Positions 1-11,548 of a stretch of 64,000 bases of DNA are shown piece by piece (within the stretch, counting starts at the first letter, position 1; every line of letters starts with the position of its first letter). This DNA comes from Cordilura impudica (Eukaryota > Arthropoda > Insecta > Diptera > Scathophagidae): contig OY821517.1 in NCBI GenBank assembly GCA_963682025.1, positions 52,154,162 to 52,218,161 of the forward strand. The letters run 5' to 3'. The notes under the pieces are model-generated. The model did not search any database and was not told the DNA's origin. It worked only from the letters and a program-made list of their open reading frames with translations. Made by a program: the position numbers and the translations under genes.

Positions 1-184
1 TTTAAGAAATGTATTACACACATTGTTTATTTAATTTTTTGATGATTGTCAAAAGGAAGTTATTGTGAATAAAAATTTGTTTGTAAAACCAAAACAGAAA
101 ATTGTTTGAAATTAAATTTAATTTGTTGTGAAAGCGTTAGATAAGGATGACCGATATAAATATTTATAACAATTTACGCCAACT

Positions 185-660
185 CAATTTATATATTAAA
201 CTAGCTGTAACCCGATTCGCTTCGCTACACCTATCATAACGAAATAAAAACCTGGAAATACATTTTGCAGAAAACTATTTTACTAATTTTTGGCAATTTT
301 TGATTTTGGCGATTTTTGACTTTGGCTATTTTTGTTTTTTTGCGATTTTTGATTTTGACGGTTTTTGTTATTCGCGAATTTCGGTTTTGGCGATTCCGCC
401 CATATTTTCCACGACTACTCACATTGGTAACTAATGTGCTTGTCAAATGTTTTCAGACTGTTATTTTCATAGTACATCATATTTTTTGCATAGCAGGTGC
501 CACGCTTATTAGTCCGATCCCTTTTTTGTCCGACTATTCATGTTAATAACACTTGAACTCACACATAGCCTCAAGGCTTTCACTGTTACAGTACTCCAGA
601 TATATGATATTAAATATTTACTTTGTATGGGGGTGCCACGCCCATTGACCCGATCTATAC
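185..660. repeat. Dispersed repeat, GGTGCCACGCC-type (family E)
   Basis: This stretch carries phrases such as CTTTGTATGGGGGTGCCACGCC followed by a CGATC-type word, and a related set recurs around 57950-58710. I see no transposase and no clear termini, so it is best described as fragments of an old dispersed repeat. Short open frames here have no recognisable protein content. Confidence 0.4.
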
Positions 661-749
661 ATGATATTTTATGCTGATCGGTTAACATCTAGATATGAAG
701 CATACTTCAAAAAAAATTATCTACATTTCAAAATTAATAAATATCATCT

Positions 750-1112
750 ATAATATTAATAGGCTAGGCGATTTATTGTGACCGATGTTTTGTTCTACCG
801 TTTTATCCCTATTTTGACCAAACGTATATTATTTGAAAGGTATTTCTCTTTAGCCGTTTTGCAGATTTACAGATTTTTAAACTTTTTCCTTTACTTTAAG
901 TAAATTGCACATACATAAAATTATACAATGCTATGTGTGTGTTTATTAAATTTGTAAATGTGTTTGTAATAAAAATGAGTTTGTTTTTTGTGTTGATTTG
1001 TGAATTGGCTATAATTGATTAGCATATCTTTAGGGTCTTTATTTAACGAAAAAATAAAATTTCCTAGAATTTGCACCCGAATTTCGAGGGCTAGAATCTG
1101 TTAGTAACCATA
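750..1112 (+). mobile_element. Non-autonomous Helitron (family C, copy 1)
   Basis: One of six related copies in the window. It starts with TCTATAATATTAATAGGC just after an A and ends in GTTAG just before a T, the A/T insertion site of Helitrons. A short hairpin around CGAATTTCG lies just upstream of the 3' end, as in Helitrons. No Rep/helicase coding sequence is present, so it depends on other elements for movement. Confidence 0.75.
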
Positions 1113-1225
1113 ATTTTACTCAAGAATGATATAACTAAAGATTACGCCGTCACGCATATAATATTTAAATTTTCAGCGCATGTATGAGCTCTGACGTCAA
1201 GCAAACTGTGTTCATATTGGCTAAT

Positions 1226-1233
1226 ATGTTTAC
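1226..1233. repeat. 8-bp target site duplication, left
   Basis: ATGTTTAC lies directly beside the left TAGGGTGGCCC terminus of the large foldback element and is repeated at 4158-4165 beside its right terminus. Confidence 0.85.
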
Positions 1234-4157
1234 TAGGGTGGCCCTTCATTATATGGAGAAAAAAAAGTGTTAAAACTCTCGGTCGCAATCCCCTGAAATA
1301 TGTGAATAGCAAAAAACTAAGAAATACTAAGTTTTGGGCCAATCAAAAAACATTTAGAGGTGGCTCAACGTGATTGAAAATTTCAAGTGTGTTTTATATG
1401 GGGAAAATATGACTTTCTTTCAGATTTTACGAAAATTTCGTCCTACAGTTTAATTTTTGCGACAAATTGTTATATAATTCGGGATCACTATTAAATTGTC
1501 TTTCCAAAAAGCTATAAAGCTTCAAAATCGAATAAAACTCGCCAAGAAATAGCAAATGCCCCAGACCACTTTTGTGACCAAAAAAAAGTAGGTCATGAAA
1601 TTTGATAGCATTTTTTTCAACTTAAGAAAAATAATTAAAGCCAATATTTTGTTTTAGTCTCTATACCTGTAAGTACTCAGATATGAAGTATTGTTTTATT
1701 ACCACCTTCTTAACCTATTAAGCATTGAGACGGAAAATGAAAATTGTTTTGATAAAATTTTGAAAACTCCTTTTTCAAGTTTTGAAAAATTTTCTTAAAC
1801 AAAATTAAAAGAAATTGATCTAGCTCTTTAAGGTCTTGTTAAATGTATACTAGAGATTAACTGTGTGAATTTTTTGGGTAAATCCCTATGACAGAATTTT
1901 TTTGACAAGGATTTTTATACTAGAGATTAACTGTGTGAATTTTTAGGTAAATGCCTTTGCCAGAATTTTTTGGCAAGGATTTTATTTTTGCAGATTACGT
2001 GAAAAATGGATTTTTGTAAAATATTCTGTAAATGTACTCTTTCTAATTACTTTGTATCAAAAACTCATCACTTATCCAGTTTTAAATATTCCGTTTTATC
2101 TTAACAGCCTAGGGTTTCAGAAAAAAATAATATGACCCCATTAACCCTTTTGGAATTGATGTCACATATGACCCCAAGCTAATAAAAGACAATTTATTCA
2201 AAAAACTCAAATATTTTGTAAGTGCTGTTGAATTTTTAGATGAGATGCTTAAAATATAATAATCAAATGTGTAGAACTTCCGTTCCTAAAATTTGGTATA
2301 AATCCGAGAACGTTAACTCATTATTTGCCAAGGCCAGCTTTGAATTTTAAGATATTTTGAAATAAAAATTACGGAAAACGAGTTTTTCTATTGAACTCGA
2401 TGAAACCACTATTTCGAATTTAAGAAAAATAATTCAGTTAATTTTTATTTATTTAACCCTTCAGTGCTCCTGGGATCCAAATAATCCATTATGATATATC
2501 TTTGGCACAATTATCTGTTTATTGCTCGCGAATATAAATTAAAACAACTTTTAACCAATTTTGTTATAAAATTATTTTATGTATAAAAACTATCTATATT
2601 TTTTTAAATAAAATAAGAAATGACCACAAATGACCCAAAGCTAATAAAAGACAATTTATTCAAAAGAATATAAAATATAAAATTAATTCTATTTTGGTGT
2701 ATTTAAGGATGATTTAGTGTGCGATTCAAATTGTTTTCTGTAATCACTTACGACTTGCAATAACTATTTCTTTTCTTTAATTTTATATTATTATATTAAT
2801 TTTGTATTTCATATTCTTTGCGTCATTTGTGGGTCTTCTTATTTTATTTAGAAAAATATAGATGGTTTTTATACATAAAATAATTTTATAAGAAAATTGG
2901 TTAAAAGTTGTTTTAATTTATATTCGCGAGCAATAAGCAAATAATTGCACCAAAGATATATCACAACGGATTATTTTGATCCAAGGAGCACTGAAGGGTT
3001 AAATAAATAAAAATTAACTGATTTTTTTTTTTTTTCTTAAATTCTAAATATTGGTTTCATCGAGTTTAATAGAAAAACTCGTTTTCCGTAATTTTTATTT
3101 AAAAATATCTTAAAATCCAAAGCTGGCCTTGGCAAATAATGGGTTACCGTTCTCGGCTTTATCTAAAATTTTAGGAACGGAAGTTCTACGCATTTAGTTA
3201 TTTTATTTTAAGCGTCGCATCTAAAAACTCAATAGCACTTACAAAATGTTTGAATTTTTTTAATTTATTTTTTTTTTTTATTAGCTTGGGGTCATATGTG
3301 ACCCCAATTCCAAAAGGGTTAATGGGGTCATAATATTTTTTTCCGAAACCCTAGGCTATTAAGATAAAATATTACATTTAAAAGTAGAAAAGTGAGGCAT
3401 TTTTGATACAAAGTATTTAGAAAGAGTACATTTACAGAATATTTTACAAAAATCCCATTTTTCTCGAAATCCGCAAAAATAAAATCCTTGTCAAAAAAAT
3501 TCTGGCATAGGGATTTACCTAAAAATTCACAAGGGTAATCTATAACATGCATTTAACAAGATCTTAAAGAGACATATCAATTTTTTTAAATTTTGTTTAA
3601 GAAAATTTTTCAAAACTTGAAAAAGGAGTTTTCAAAATTTTATCAAAAAAATTTTCCATTTTCGGTCCCAATGCTTAATAGGTTAACCAAATGGTAATAA
3701 AACAATACTTCATATTATAGTACTTATAGGTATAGGGACCAAAAAAAAAATGATGGCTTTAATCAATTTTTCAAAGTTGAAAAAATGCCATCAAATTTCA
3801 TGACCTAGTTTTTTTGGCACAATAGTGGTCTGGGCCATTTGCTATTTCTTGGCGAGTTTTTATTGGTTTTTGAACTTTTATACCTTTTTGAAAAGATAAC
3901 TTAATACTTATTCCGAAGTATATAACAATTTGTGGAAAAAATTAAACTATACAGCGAAATTTTCGTAAAATCTGAAAAAAAAAAACGTCATATTTTCCCC
4001 ATATAAAACACACTTGAAATTTTCAATCGCGTTGAGCCACTTCTAAATGTTTTTTGATTGGTCCAAAACTTTGTATTTCTCAGTTTTTTTACTATTCGCA
4101 TATTTCTAGGGGCTGCGACCGAGAGTTTTAACACATTTTTTATTAAGGGCCACCCTA
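1234..4157. mobile_element. hAT-like long-inverted-repeat (foldback) element
   Basis: The termini are perfectly inverted (TAGGGTGGCCCTT at both ends) and flanked by the 8-bp duplication ATGTTTAC. TAGGG termini with an 8-bp duplication fit the hAT superfamily. Almost the whole element is one giant inverted repeat: the left arm (1234 to about 2690) reads, with many substitutions, as the reverse complement of the right arm (about 2770 to 4157). Matched landmarks are the ATGACCCCATTAACCC phrase near 2130 against 3310, the AAAACGAGTTTTTCTATTGA phrase near 2377 against 3070, and TCGGTCGCAA near 1280 against 4115. There is no transposase frame, so it is non-autonomous. The divergence between arms says it is not recent. 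Confidence 0.85.
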
Positions 4158-4165
4158 ATGTTTAC
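4158..4165. repeat. 8-bp target site duplication, right
   Basis: ATGTTTAC follows the right CCACCCTA terminus and matches 1226-1233. Confidence 0.85.
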
Positions 4166-5685
4166 GCATAAACATAATAGTGGGGCAATTTGTTTTATCT
4201 CCTCGAATTATTTGTTGGCAAAAAAAAAATTTTTTTCAATGGTGCGTGGCACTGCGGCTGATATTTTGATTTCATTGGCCAAAAGTCTAATTTTTTTGTC
4301 ACCAATTTTTAAAATTTTAACGCCTTTTTGTAGCTAATATATCCAGATAAAAGTAGCCAAAAAATTAGGTTAAACTATTGCTAATTGTGGGCGTGGCATG
4401 CTGTCAAGCTCAACTGGTTTTTTAATTTCAGAAAAAGGTGATTTTTTTTTGTTTTTTTTTTTTCAAAAATAAATGGTTACTACTCGCAAGCTGTCATCGA
4501 TAGTGACCTGCGGTCTTTTTTATAATGTTGGTAGGATTATAGTCTTTAGTTGTTGTAAGGGGTCGCAGCTCTTCCGTTTAATATTAGGGGCGTTATGAAA
4601 TATTTATGAAACTACTATATTTTTCTCAAATTTCAAATTTAGTGGAATAGAACTTCTAGGCAACAAAAGGGAACAAGAAACGTATACCACCCGGGGAAAG
4701 GTGCAGCTGTCCTCTTTAACCTTATATATACTTTTGCACCCGTGACGACCCGTGGGTAGAACACTTTTTTAATTTTAATGAAAATTACTCTAAAAAAAAT
4801 TCAAATTACGATAATTTAAACAGCCCTATAAGAACTCGTATACAATGGTGTATTAAATTTGTGCTTTAGGTATTTTATAGCTTATAATAGTCATTATTTG
4901 TTCTATTACCATAATATATTTGTAAGTAAGAATGATGAAAGTGGAACATCGGGATTTAGATGAAGAAGTCAAAAAACTACTAAAGAACAGAAATAACACA
5001 GAACAAAATATGGAATATTTGCAATCAATATTTGATTTAAATGAATAATAATTGTAATTGCCTTTCATTGTTATTTAAGTACAAAAAACATAATATTAAT
5101 AAAAAATAATAATAAACAGAACCTACCATTGTCACAAATGCAATTAAAATCTATTGCAGTTTTTATTTTTAAAATGTTTTTTAAAATTATCAAATTTGAC
5201 AGCAAAAAAAATAATAAATTTTTCTGTAGTAATAGCAAGATTTTTAGATAATATTATTAACGTTTTTTTTTTAGTGTAAATATTCTTTGAGTGTAAACAA
5301 ATTTGCAAATTTGACAACAAAAGGTTTTTAATTTTTCAGTAATAATAGCAAAATCTCCAGTTGATTTTACTATTTTTTTTTTTTTTTGAGAGTAAAATTT
5401 TTTTTGAGTGTAATATTAAAAAAAAATCAATTTTTACAAAAAATGTTTATAACTATTATTAAAATCCAAATATTAAATTTTTTAATAAATAAAAAAATAA
5501 TAAACACATATTTCACTCTAAAAGTTAAAAAAATCAAAAGTTCAACTTTGACCTAGAATTCCTTAAAAAGTCCTCAATCAATTTTAATGTAATTAAAACT
5601 GAGTCAAGTTGAACTAAATATATATCTACTAAAAAAATTACTTAAATATTTTGATCCGTTCAAAAGTTACAGAATTTTGGACAAT
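4166..5685. other. AT-rich intergenic DNA without recognised gene
   Basis: Long A and T runs dominate. The words GGTGCGTGGCACTGCGGCTG near 4242 resemble the arm of the inverted repeat at 5.7-6.1 kb, so a decayed relative may be present. No splice-flanked coding exon or RNA gene is visible. Confidence 0.5.
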
Positions 5686-6117
5686 GAAAAACGATTTTCA
5701 GCCACTGTGCGTGGTAGAGAAGAACTAAACTGTATTCCTAATCGGGCCGATTTCTGGCATTTCAGCCTTCATCAGTGATTTATTGAACATTGTGATAATT
5801 ATTATATTATGCTTGAATAGATTGTTTCCATATGAAATTTTTCTACTTACGGCGACCGTCTATCTCACATACACTAGTACTTGAACTTTTCGGTCGTGCG
5901 CTTTAACACACTCACCTAAAGTTAGGCCTACGGCAGTGTGGTTAAGAATCAGTTTTCCGTACAGCTTTTACTTCGTATTAATCTCAGAAGGTACAACTCT
6001 GTTCAAACAAACAATCGTTATCGCTGATGAAGGCTGAAATGGCAGAAACCGGTCCAATTAAGAATACATTATAGTTATGAATTTTATTCTTCTTCTCTAC
6101 CACGCACCATTGAAAAC
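5686..6117. mobile_element. MITE-like inverted-repeat element
   Basis: About 100 bp at the left (5686-5795) is the diverged reverse complement of 6012-6117. Shared landmarks are TGCGTGGTAGAGAAGAA, CATTTCAGCCTTCATCAG and the TTTCTG.CATTTCAGCC region. The spacer of about 215 bp has no open frame of note. No target duplication could be fixed. It is a short non-autonomous DNA-transposon derivative of unknown superfamily. Confidence 0.6.
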
Positions 6118-7572
6118 AAAAATCAAAATTTGCATATTAATAACAGTATTAATTGCAATATGTCTGAAAATGACGTCAAAGTCTAACAAAAATTTTATTT
6201 TTATAAATTTGTTAACAATATTTGCAAAAACATTTAAAGACCATTATTCTGTACTGTGGAATAAGCTTAGTAAATGTTTTTATACTACGTAGTTATTTTA
6301 TTGAAATTCCTCTTTCGTTTAGTAATATTTTGCGAAATTTCGGCATTTAATTACCTTATTCGAAAGTTCATTTTACATAAAACATGCATTTACCCACTGC
6401 ACATTTCATGTTTAAGTTTTTTTCTGTTTTTTTTAGTTTCTCCTTGTGCTGCGACTTTTTAACACACTTCACTAAATATTTTTAATAATTTTAATTTTTT
6501 TAATATTGTTTTTAATAAAATATAAAGCGAAATTTATATATAACAATAACTGATTTAAAACTGTCAAAGTAATTTTAATTACTGGGTTGTCAACTATCAC
6601 TTAAAACACACATTTTTCGCAATAAATTATAATTTTCACGCATGAAATAGACTTGGCAACCCTTACGAGGGAGCTACTACATCATATAACGGGAAAACAT
6701 GCACTTGGCGTAATCTGTAGTATTATAATTATTGATTTTACTGATATAAAATGTTTTTATTTTTCAACATCGTTAACCCCATATAATCTAAGGACGAAAA
6801 GGATCCAAGTTTTTTGTAAAAAATAAAAACATCAAATTTGAATTAATTAAAATTTTTATAATAAAAATTATAAAAACTGAAATTCCCCCACAAAATCGAT
6901 CCCCCTTAATTACATTAAATTATTTCGACGAAAATAATCAATCAATTGTTAAAGTTATAAATCTGTTTAGTGTTTAAAATTGAAACAAAACAAATTTTTA
7001 AAAAACTAAAATATCTACAGACATTAAAAAACATCTTCAGTAATTCAAAATAAAATCGAAATAGAAATAAGTATTCAACTAAAAATATATCACTTTCAAT
7101 TATTACAAAAATTTTTACATTTGAGATCATTTAGTATGTAGCAATAGAGAAAAATAAATTACGTCCATCTTTAGGCCATAAATTAAATCTGTAGTCCATA
7201 TTTAATGTGTATTAAAGAATTTATAGTGATAAAAGACATTTTGTTCCTTATTTTATTTTTAAAAAAACTCATTGCACTGAATACTATTTCGACTTCATTG
7301 TATGAGTGTATCTAAATCGAATTTTGATAAATTTCAGAAATGGAAATCTCAGTTTTTGAAGTAAGTACTTTATCGAAAATTCTTAATTCTTTTATAAACT
7401 TTATAAAATCTTTAGAGTGTTTTGAAAAAATATTGGGCACACTGATTTAAGAATTTTATAAATGTTGTAAAATTAAAGGGAAATTTAGCTCTTAGCTAGT
7501 AAATAAGAGATTTTATGAACTCACGTTTGTTTAACATCTTTAACATTCTTGTCAAAAAGGCCTTTATAGAAC
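6118..7572. other. AT-rich intergenic DNA without recognised gene
   Basis: Only short open frames are present, without recognisable domains or splice context. A small inverted pair (GGGTTGTCAAC near 6585, CTTGGCAACCC near 6651) may be a tiny MITE remnant. Confidence 0.45.
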
Positions 7573-8883
7573 TAACGGGTGATTTTTTAAGAGCTTGATA
7601 ACTTTTTTTAAAAAAAAAAACGCATAAAATTTGCAAAATCTCATCGGTTCTTTATTTGAAACGTTAGATTGGTCCATGACATTTACTTTTTGAAGATAAT
7701 TTCATTTAAATGTTGACCGCGGCTGCGTCTTAGGTGGTCCATTCGGAAAGTCCAATTTTGGGCAACTTTTTCGAGCATTTCGGCCGGAATAGCCCGAATT
7801 TCTTCGGAAATGTTGTCTTCCAAAGCTGGAATAGTTGCTGGCTTATTTCTGTAGACTTTAGACTTGACGTAGCCCCACAAAAAATAGTCTAAAGGCGTCT
7901 AATCGCATGATCTTGGTGGCCAACTTACCGGTCCATTTCTTGAGATGAATTGTTCTCCGAAGTTTTCCCTCAAAATGGCCATAGAATCGCGAGCTGTGTG
8001 GCATGTAGCGCCATCTTGTTGAAACCACATGTCAACCAAGTTCAGTTCTTCCATTTTTGGCTACAAAAAGTTTGTTAGCATCGAACGATAGCGATCGCCA
8101 TTCACCGTAACGTTGCGTCCAACAGCATCTTTGAAAAAATACGGTCCAATGATTCCACCAGCGTACAAACCACACCAAACAGTGCATTTTTCGGGATGCA
8201 TGGGCAGTTCTTGAACGGCTTCTGGTTGCTCTTCACTCCAAATACGGCAATTTTGCTTATTTACGAAGCCATTCAACCAGAAATGAGCCTCATCGCTGAA
8301 CAAAATTTGTCGATAAAAAAGCGGATTTTCTGCCAACTTTTCTAGGGCCCATTCACTGAAAATTAGACGTTGTGGCAGATCGTTCGGCTTCAGTTCTTGC
8401 ACGAGCTGTATTTTATACGGTTTTACACCAAGATCTTTGCGTAAAATCTTCCATGTGGTCGAATAACACAAACCCAATTGCTGCGAACGGCGACGAATCG
8501 ACATTTCACGGTCTTCAGTAACACTCTCAGAAACAGACGCAATATTCTCTTCTGTACGCACTGTACGCATTCGTGTGGTTGGTTTAATGTCCAATAAAGT
8601 AAACTGAGTGCGAAACTTGGTCACAATCGCATTAATTGTTTGCTCACTTGGTCGATTATGTAGACCATAAATCGGACGTAAAGCGCGAAACACATTTCGA
8701 ACCGAACACTGATTTTGGTAATAAAATTCAATGATTTGCAAGCGTTGCTCGTTAGTAAGTCTATTCATGATGAAATGTCAAAGCATACTGAGCATCTTTC
8801 TCTTTGACACCATGTCTGAAATCCCACGTGATCTGTCAAATACTAATGCATGAAAATCCTAACCTCAAAAAAATCACCCGTTA
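7573..8883 (-). mobile_element. mariner-superfamily transposon (DD41D type), full length
   Basis: The element runs from 7575 to 8881 and is flanked by TA on both sides, as expected for Tc1/mariner insertion. Its termini are inverted: ACGGGTGATTTTTTAAG at the left, and the right end read backwards begins ACGGGTGATTTTTTTGAGG. The single gene is on the minus strand and fills most of the length. Both termini and the gene are preserved, so it is a relatively young copy, but the gene carries two stop codons. Confidence 0.9.
7683..8768 (-). pseudogene. mariner-type transposase with two in-frame stops
   Basis: The frame from the ATG at 8768 to the stop at 7683 is 361 codons and needs no frameshift, but is broken by two TAG codons (8061-8063 and 7899-7901). 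The start MNRLTNEQRLQIIEFYYQNQ opens an N-terminal helix-turn-helix domain. The catalytic motifs are ILFSDEAHFWLNG, DMWFQQDGA and, after the second stop, TPLDYFLWGY. In the related copy near 37 kb the second and third aspartates are separated by 41 residues, which fits DD41D elements of the ITm group. The second TAG sits inside the CDLTPLD motif where a leucine codon is expected, and the first sits where a tryptophan is likely. A full-length enzyme cannot be made without readthrough. Confidence 0.9.
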
Positions 8884-9219
8884 TAACTCAAATAGCTATT
8901 ATCACAAAATACGAAATCAATCTCATCCTACAAATAATTACATTTTGGTGCAATAATCCTATTTGTTAAACATTTGAATAACCGATATGAGTCATCAAAA
9001 AGTTTTATGTGGTCTGTATTTTGAACTCGAATTCGAGATTCACTATTTGTGAATACGTTAAAACATATAACAATTTGGAATCATTGTACATATTCTTTAA
9101 CAAACGATTTTTTTCTAACAACGTTAAAATGAGTTTTCAATTCAAACTTTTCATGTCTTCAATGACTCTTTCTATATAAATCCATCTGGTTGGTGCTACC
9201 ATCAGAAATTTTGGCATAT
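8884..9219. other. Intergenic DNA, nothing recognised
   Basis: AT-rich sequence between the mariner copy and the next Helitron copy. I see no exon, RNA gene or repeat boundary. Confidence 0.4.
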
Positions 9220-9221
9220 CT

Positions 9222-9563
9222 ATATTAATAGGTAAGGCGATTTCTTGTGACCGATGTATCTTTGTCTGTTTTACCCCGACGTTGACCAAGCATACCTCAT
9301 TTGAAAGGTATTTTTTTTAGCTGTCCACCAGATTTACAGATTTTAAATATTTATATTTTTTTTTTTTTTTTGAGTAAAATGCATTTAAAGTTGCTACTAA
9401 CACATACGTAAAATTATACAATACAGTGTTAATATGTTTGCAAAAATTGTATATGAAAAGCCCTGTGTTGGATTGAAAAATAATTTTGGCCATAAACCAA
9501 TAACGACAATAACGCAATCGATATTTTAAAAGTGTTAAGAAAAAATAAAATTTCCTAGAATTT
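9222..9563 (+). mobile_element. Non-autonomous Helitron (family C, copy 2), 3' end deleted
   Basis: It starts TCTATATTAATAGG after an A and shares the CGATTTCTTGTGACCGATGT block and the following 300 bp with the other copies. At the 3' side the CGAATTTCG hairpin is missing and the match stops around TCCTAGAATTTAG, so this copy has lost its terminal hairpin. Confidence 0.65.
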
Positions 9564-9720
9564 AGTATATATTATTATATAATTTTGTCTTACTGGCGAT
9601 AAGAACCACTATATGAGCCTCTTTGACCAAAAGAAAAACGAAAAGCGTCAATTTAGCGCCTTTTTTAGTTTAAAAAGCCAAACCTAGCGCGAAAAGCGCT
9701 AATAGTGCGTTTACATCTAA

Positions 9721-10238
9721 TGCTGCATACACACGATGGAACATTACATGGAACATCGGCATGTTCCACTTAAAGTTCCATCGTCTGTAGCAATGTTTCA
9801 TCTCACAATTTATGTTTCAATTTTGGTTCCTCAAACATCAAATTATTTTGATATTTTATGTTTCCAAACTCAATATTCCATCGTCTGTATCGATGTTTAC
9901 TGTTTTTGCTCTCATATTTTATTGAGAGCAGTCGTGCTGTAATGTTGTTTTGTATATATTTGAAGAATTTTATAAATAATAATGAATAGTGATAATGAAA
10001 GTTTGAGGAATTTAATAAATTAATATAAAAATTGATAAATTAATATTTTTTCTAAATTTGTAAAAATTTTATAGCTGAATATAAAATTTATTTTCTTCCG
10101 CGTATATTTGTCTGGAACTAGTATACTCAATAAACACACAGAACTGATGTTTCGTTTTTGATTCCATCGTCTGTATTAAAAAATGGAAACATGTTTTTTC
10201 GCATGCTTCTCTTAATGTTCTATCTTGTGTACTCAGCA
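9721..10238. mobile_element. PIF/Harbinger-like MITE with TAA duplication
   Basis: The termini are inverted: TGCTGCATACACACGATGG at the left, and the right end read backwards gives TGCTGAGTACACAAGATAG. TAA flanks both sides (9718-9720, 10239-10241), a 3-bp duplication typical of PIF/Harbinger. The inside repeats the phrase TTCCATCGTCTGTA. No transposase is encoded. Confidence 0.65.
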
Positions 10239-10289
10239 TAAATTCCTGGTGAGCCACATGTTGTTAAAATGTATCCATGCCGTATATGT

Positions 10290-10420
10290 AACGTTGGCAT
10301 TTAGTGCAGTTATATAACGTAAAAAACGAACACAAACGTCACGTACAAACGTAGCAAAAATATATTTTCAACAGATTGGGTTCCGGTTACGTGACAGTTG
10401 AGTTCGGTAACTGCTCTAAA
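10290..10420. repeat. Small inverted repeat, MITE remnant
   Basis: GCATTTAGTGCAGTTA near 10298 is matched in reverse by TAACTGCTCTAAATGC near 10408. It may be a separate small MITE. No target duplication was identified. Confidence 0.4.
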
Positions 10421-11239
10421 TGCTTTTCATGTAACAGAAAAAACAGCTGACACGTTTGGTTACGGTTATGTGTGGCTAACTAGGTCTTAAGGAAAATCTA
10501 GTAGATTTTAGTTGAAATCTATTTCAAAATCTTTACCGTTTACATCTAACTTTTTTGACATTCTGTGAGATTTTGTTTCCACAACAATAAACAGCTGATT
10601 AAAATGAATCATATGAATTAGAAATACCAAAAATATTCAAAACAATAGGAAATATGGATTTTATTATTATATTATGCATCAAGAATAAAAAAGCTGAAAT
10701 CGAAATTTTGCGAAAATGAAAGATCAGCATTTGTTAAATGTATTGTCTGAACAACAAAAAATGCATTTAGCATAATTATTATATAGCAGATGGGAATGGG
10801 CCATATACATACATAAGTAAAAAAAATTATAACCTTTCATTTACAAAATATTTTTTATTATGGACTATTCATTTGTTTTATTAATAATTAATATTTTATT
10901 TCCTTTTTATTCAACTTGTTTGCTTTGTTTTTATTTTTAAATATCAAATTTTCAGTCACGGCATTGTAACTTTCTACTACAATATTAAAAAAACAAAAGT
11001 AACATTTGATAGTGCCCAAGTTTGACAAGATTTTGTGAGATTTTGCTAAAATCTAGTAACGAGCTAGATTTTGTTTTGTATGGGAAATCTAGTAAAAATG
11101 AGCTAGATTGTGCTCGAAATCTCGTATATACTAGATTTTGCTTATATGTAATCGCACTATAAGCATCGCTGTTTATTTCACATGTGACTATTATATGGGT
11201 ACTACATACAAACATGGTCTAATCATTATAATGTATAAT

Positions 11240-11548
11240 GATTTTTATATGATTTAGATCACGAGCGGTAATCCCTGTAGACGAAAATGATGATTTAATT
11301 TCAGGGGGGGAAATCAAATATTTTTCGTATTGGTCCCATTAATTAAAAAATCCCAACATAAATCAATTCGTACTAAGGTGGCATCTCCGATCTGGTGTGT
11401 GTTAACAGTTTCTTATGAGTGGCTGTGCGTAGAACAGAAGGAACGAGACGATTTTTTTTATTTAGCATAAAACAAAATAAATTCCCAAATTTTAAATTGA
11501 AAATTGTACAGAAAACATAAATGAGCTGAATAAACAACGACAATAACT
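11240..11548 (+). promoter_or_regulatory. Upstream region and probable 5' UTR of the ARMC5-like gene
   Basis: This non-repetitive stretch directly precedes the start codon at 11549. It contains no upstream exon that I can support, so the transcription start is probably here. I could not pick out a convincing TATA box or initiator. Confidence 0.35.

Larger units (their letters stand above)
9696..11165. repeat. Outer inverted-repeat pair around a MITE cluster
   Basis: GCGCTAATAGTGCGTTTACAT near 9696 is matched in reverse by ATGTAATCGCACTATAAGC near 11145. Between them are repeated AAATCTAGTA/TACTAGATTT words (10500-10560, 11030-11140), suggesting a roughly 1.4-kb element into which the 9721-10238 MITE inserted. 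The terminal match is short and imperfect and the ends are not fixed to the base. Confidence 0.4.

Noticed and set aside
234..546. Overlapping short frames on both strands near the left edge as genes
   Set aside because: They are low-complexity (Lys/Arg/Asn-rich or Phe-rich) and lie in TTTTTGATTTTGGCGA repeats.
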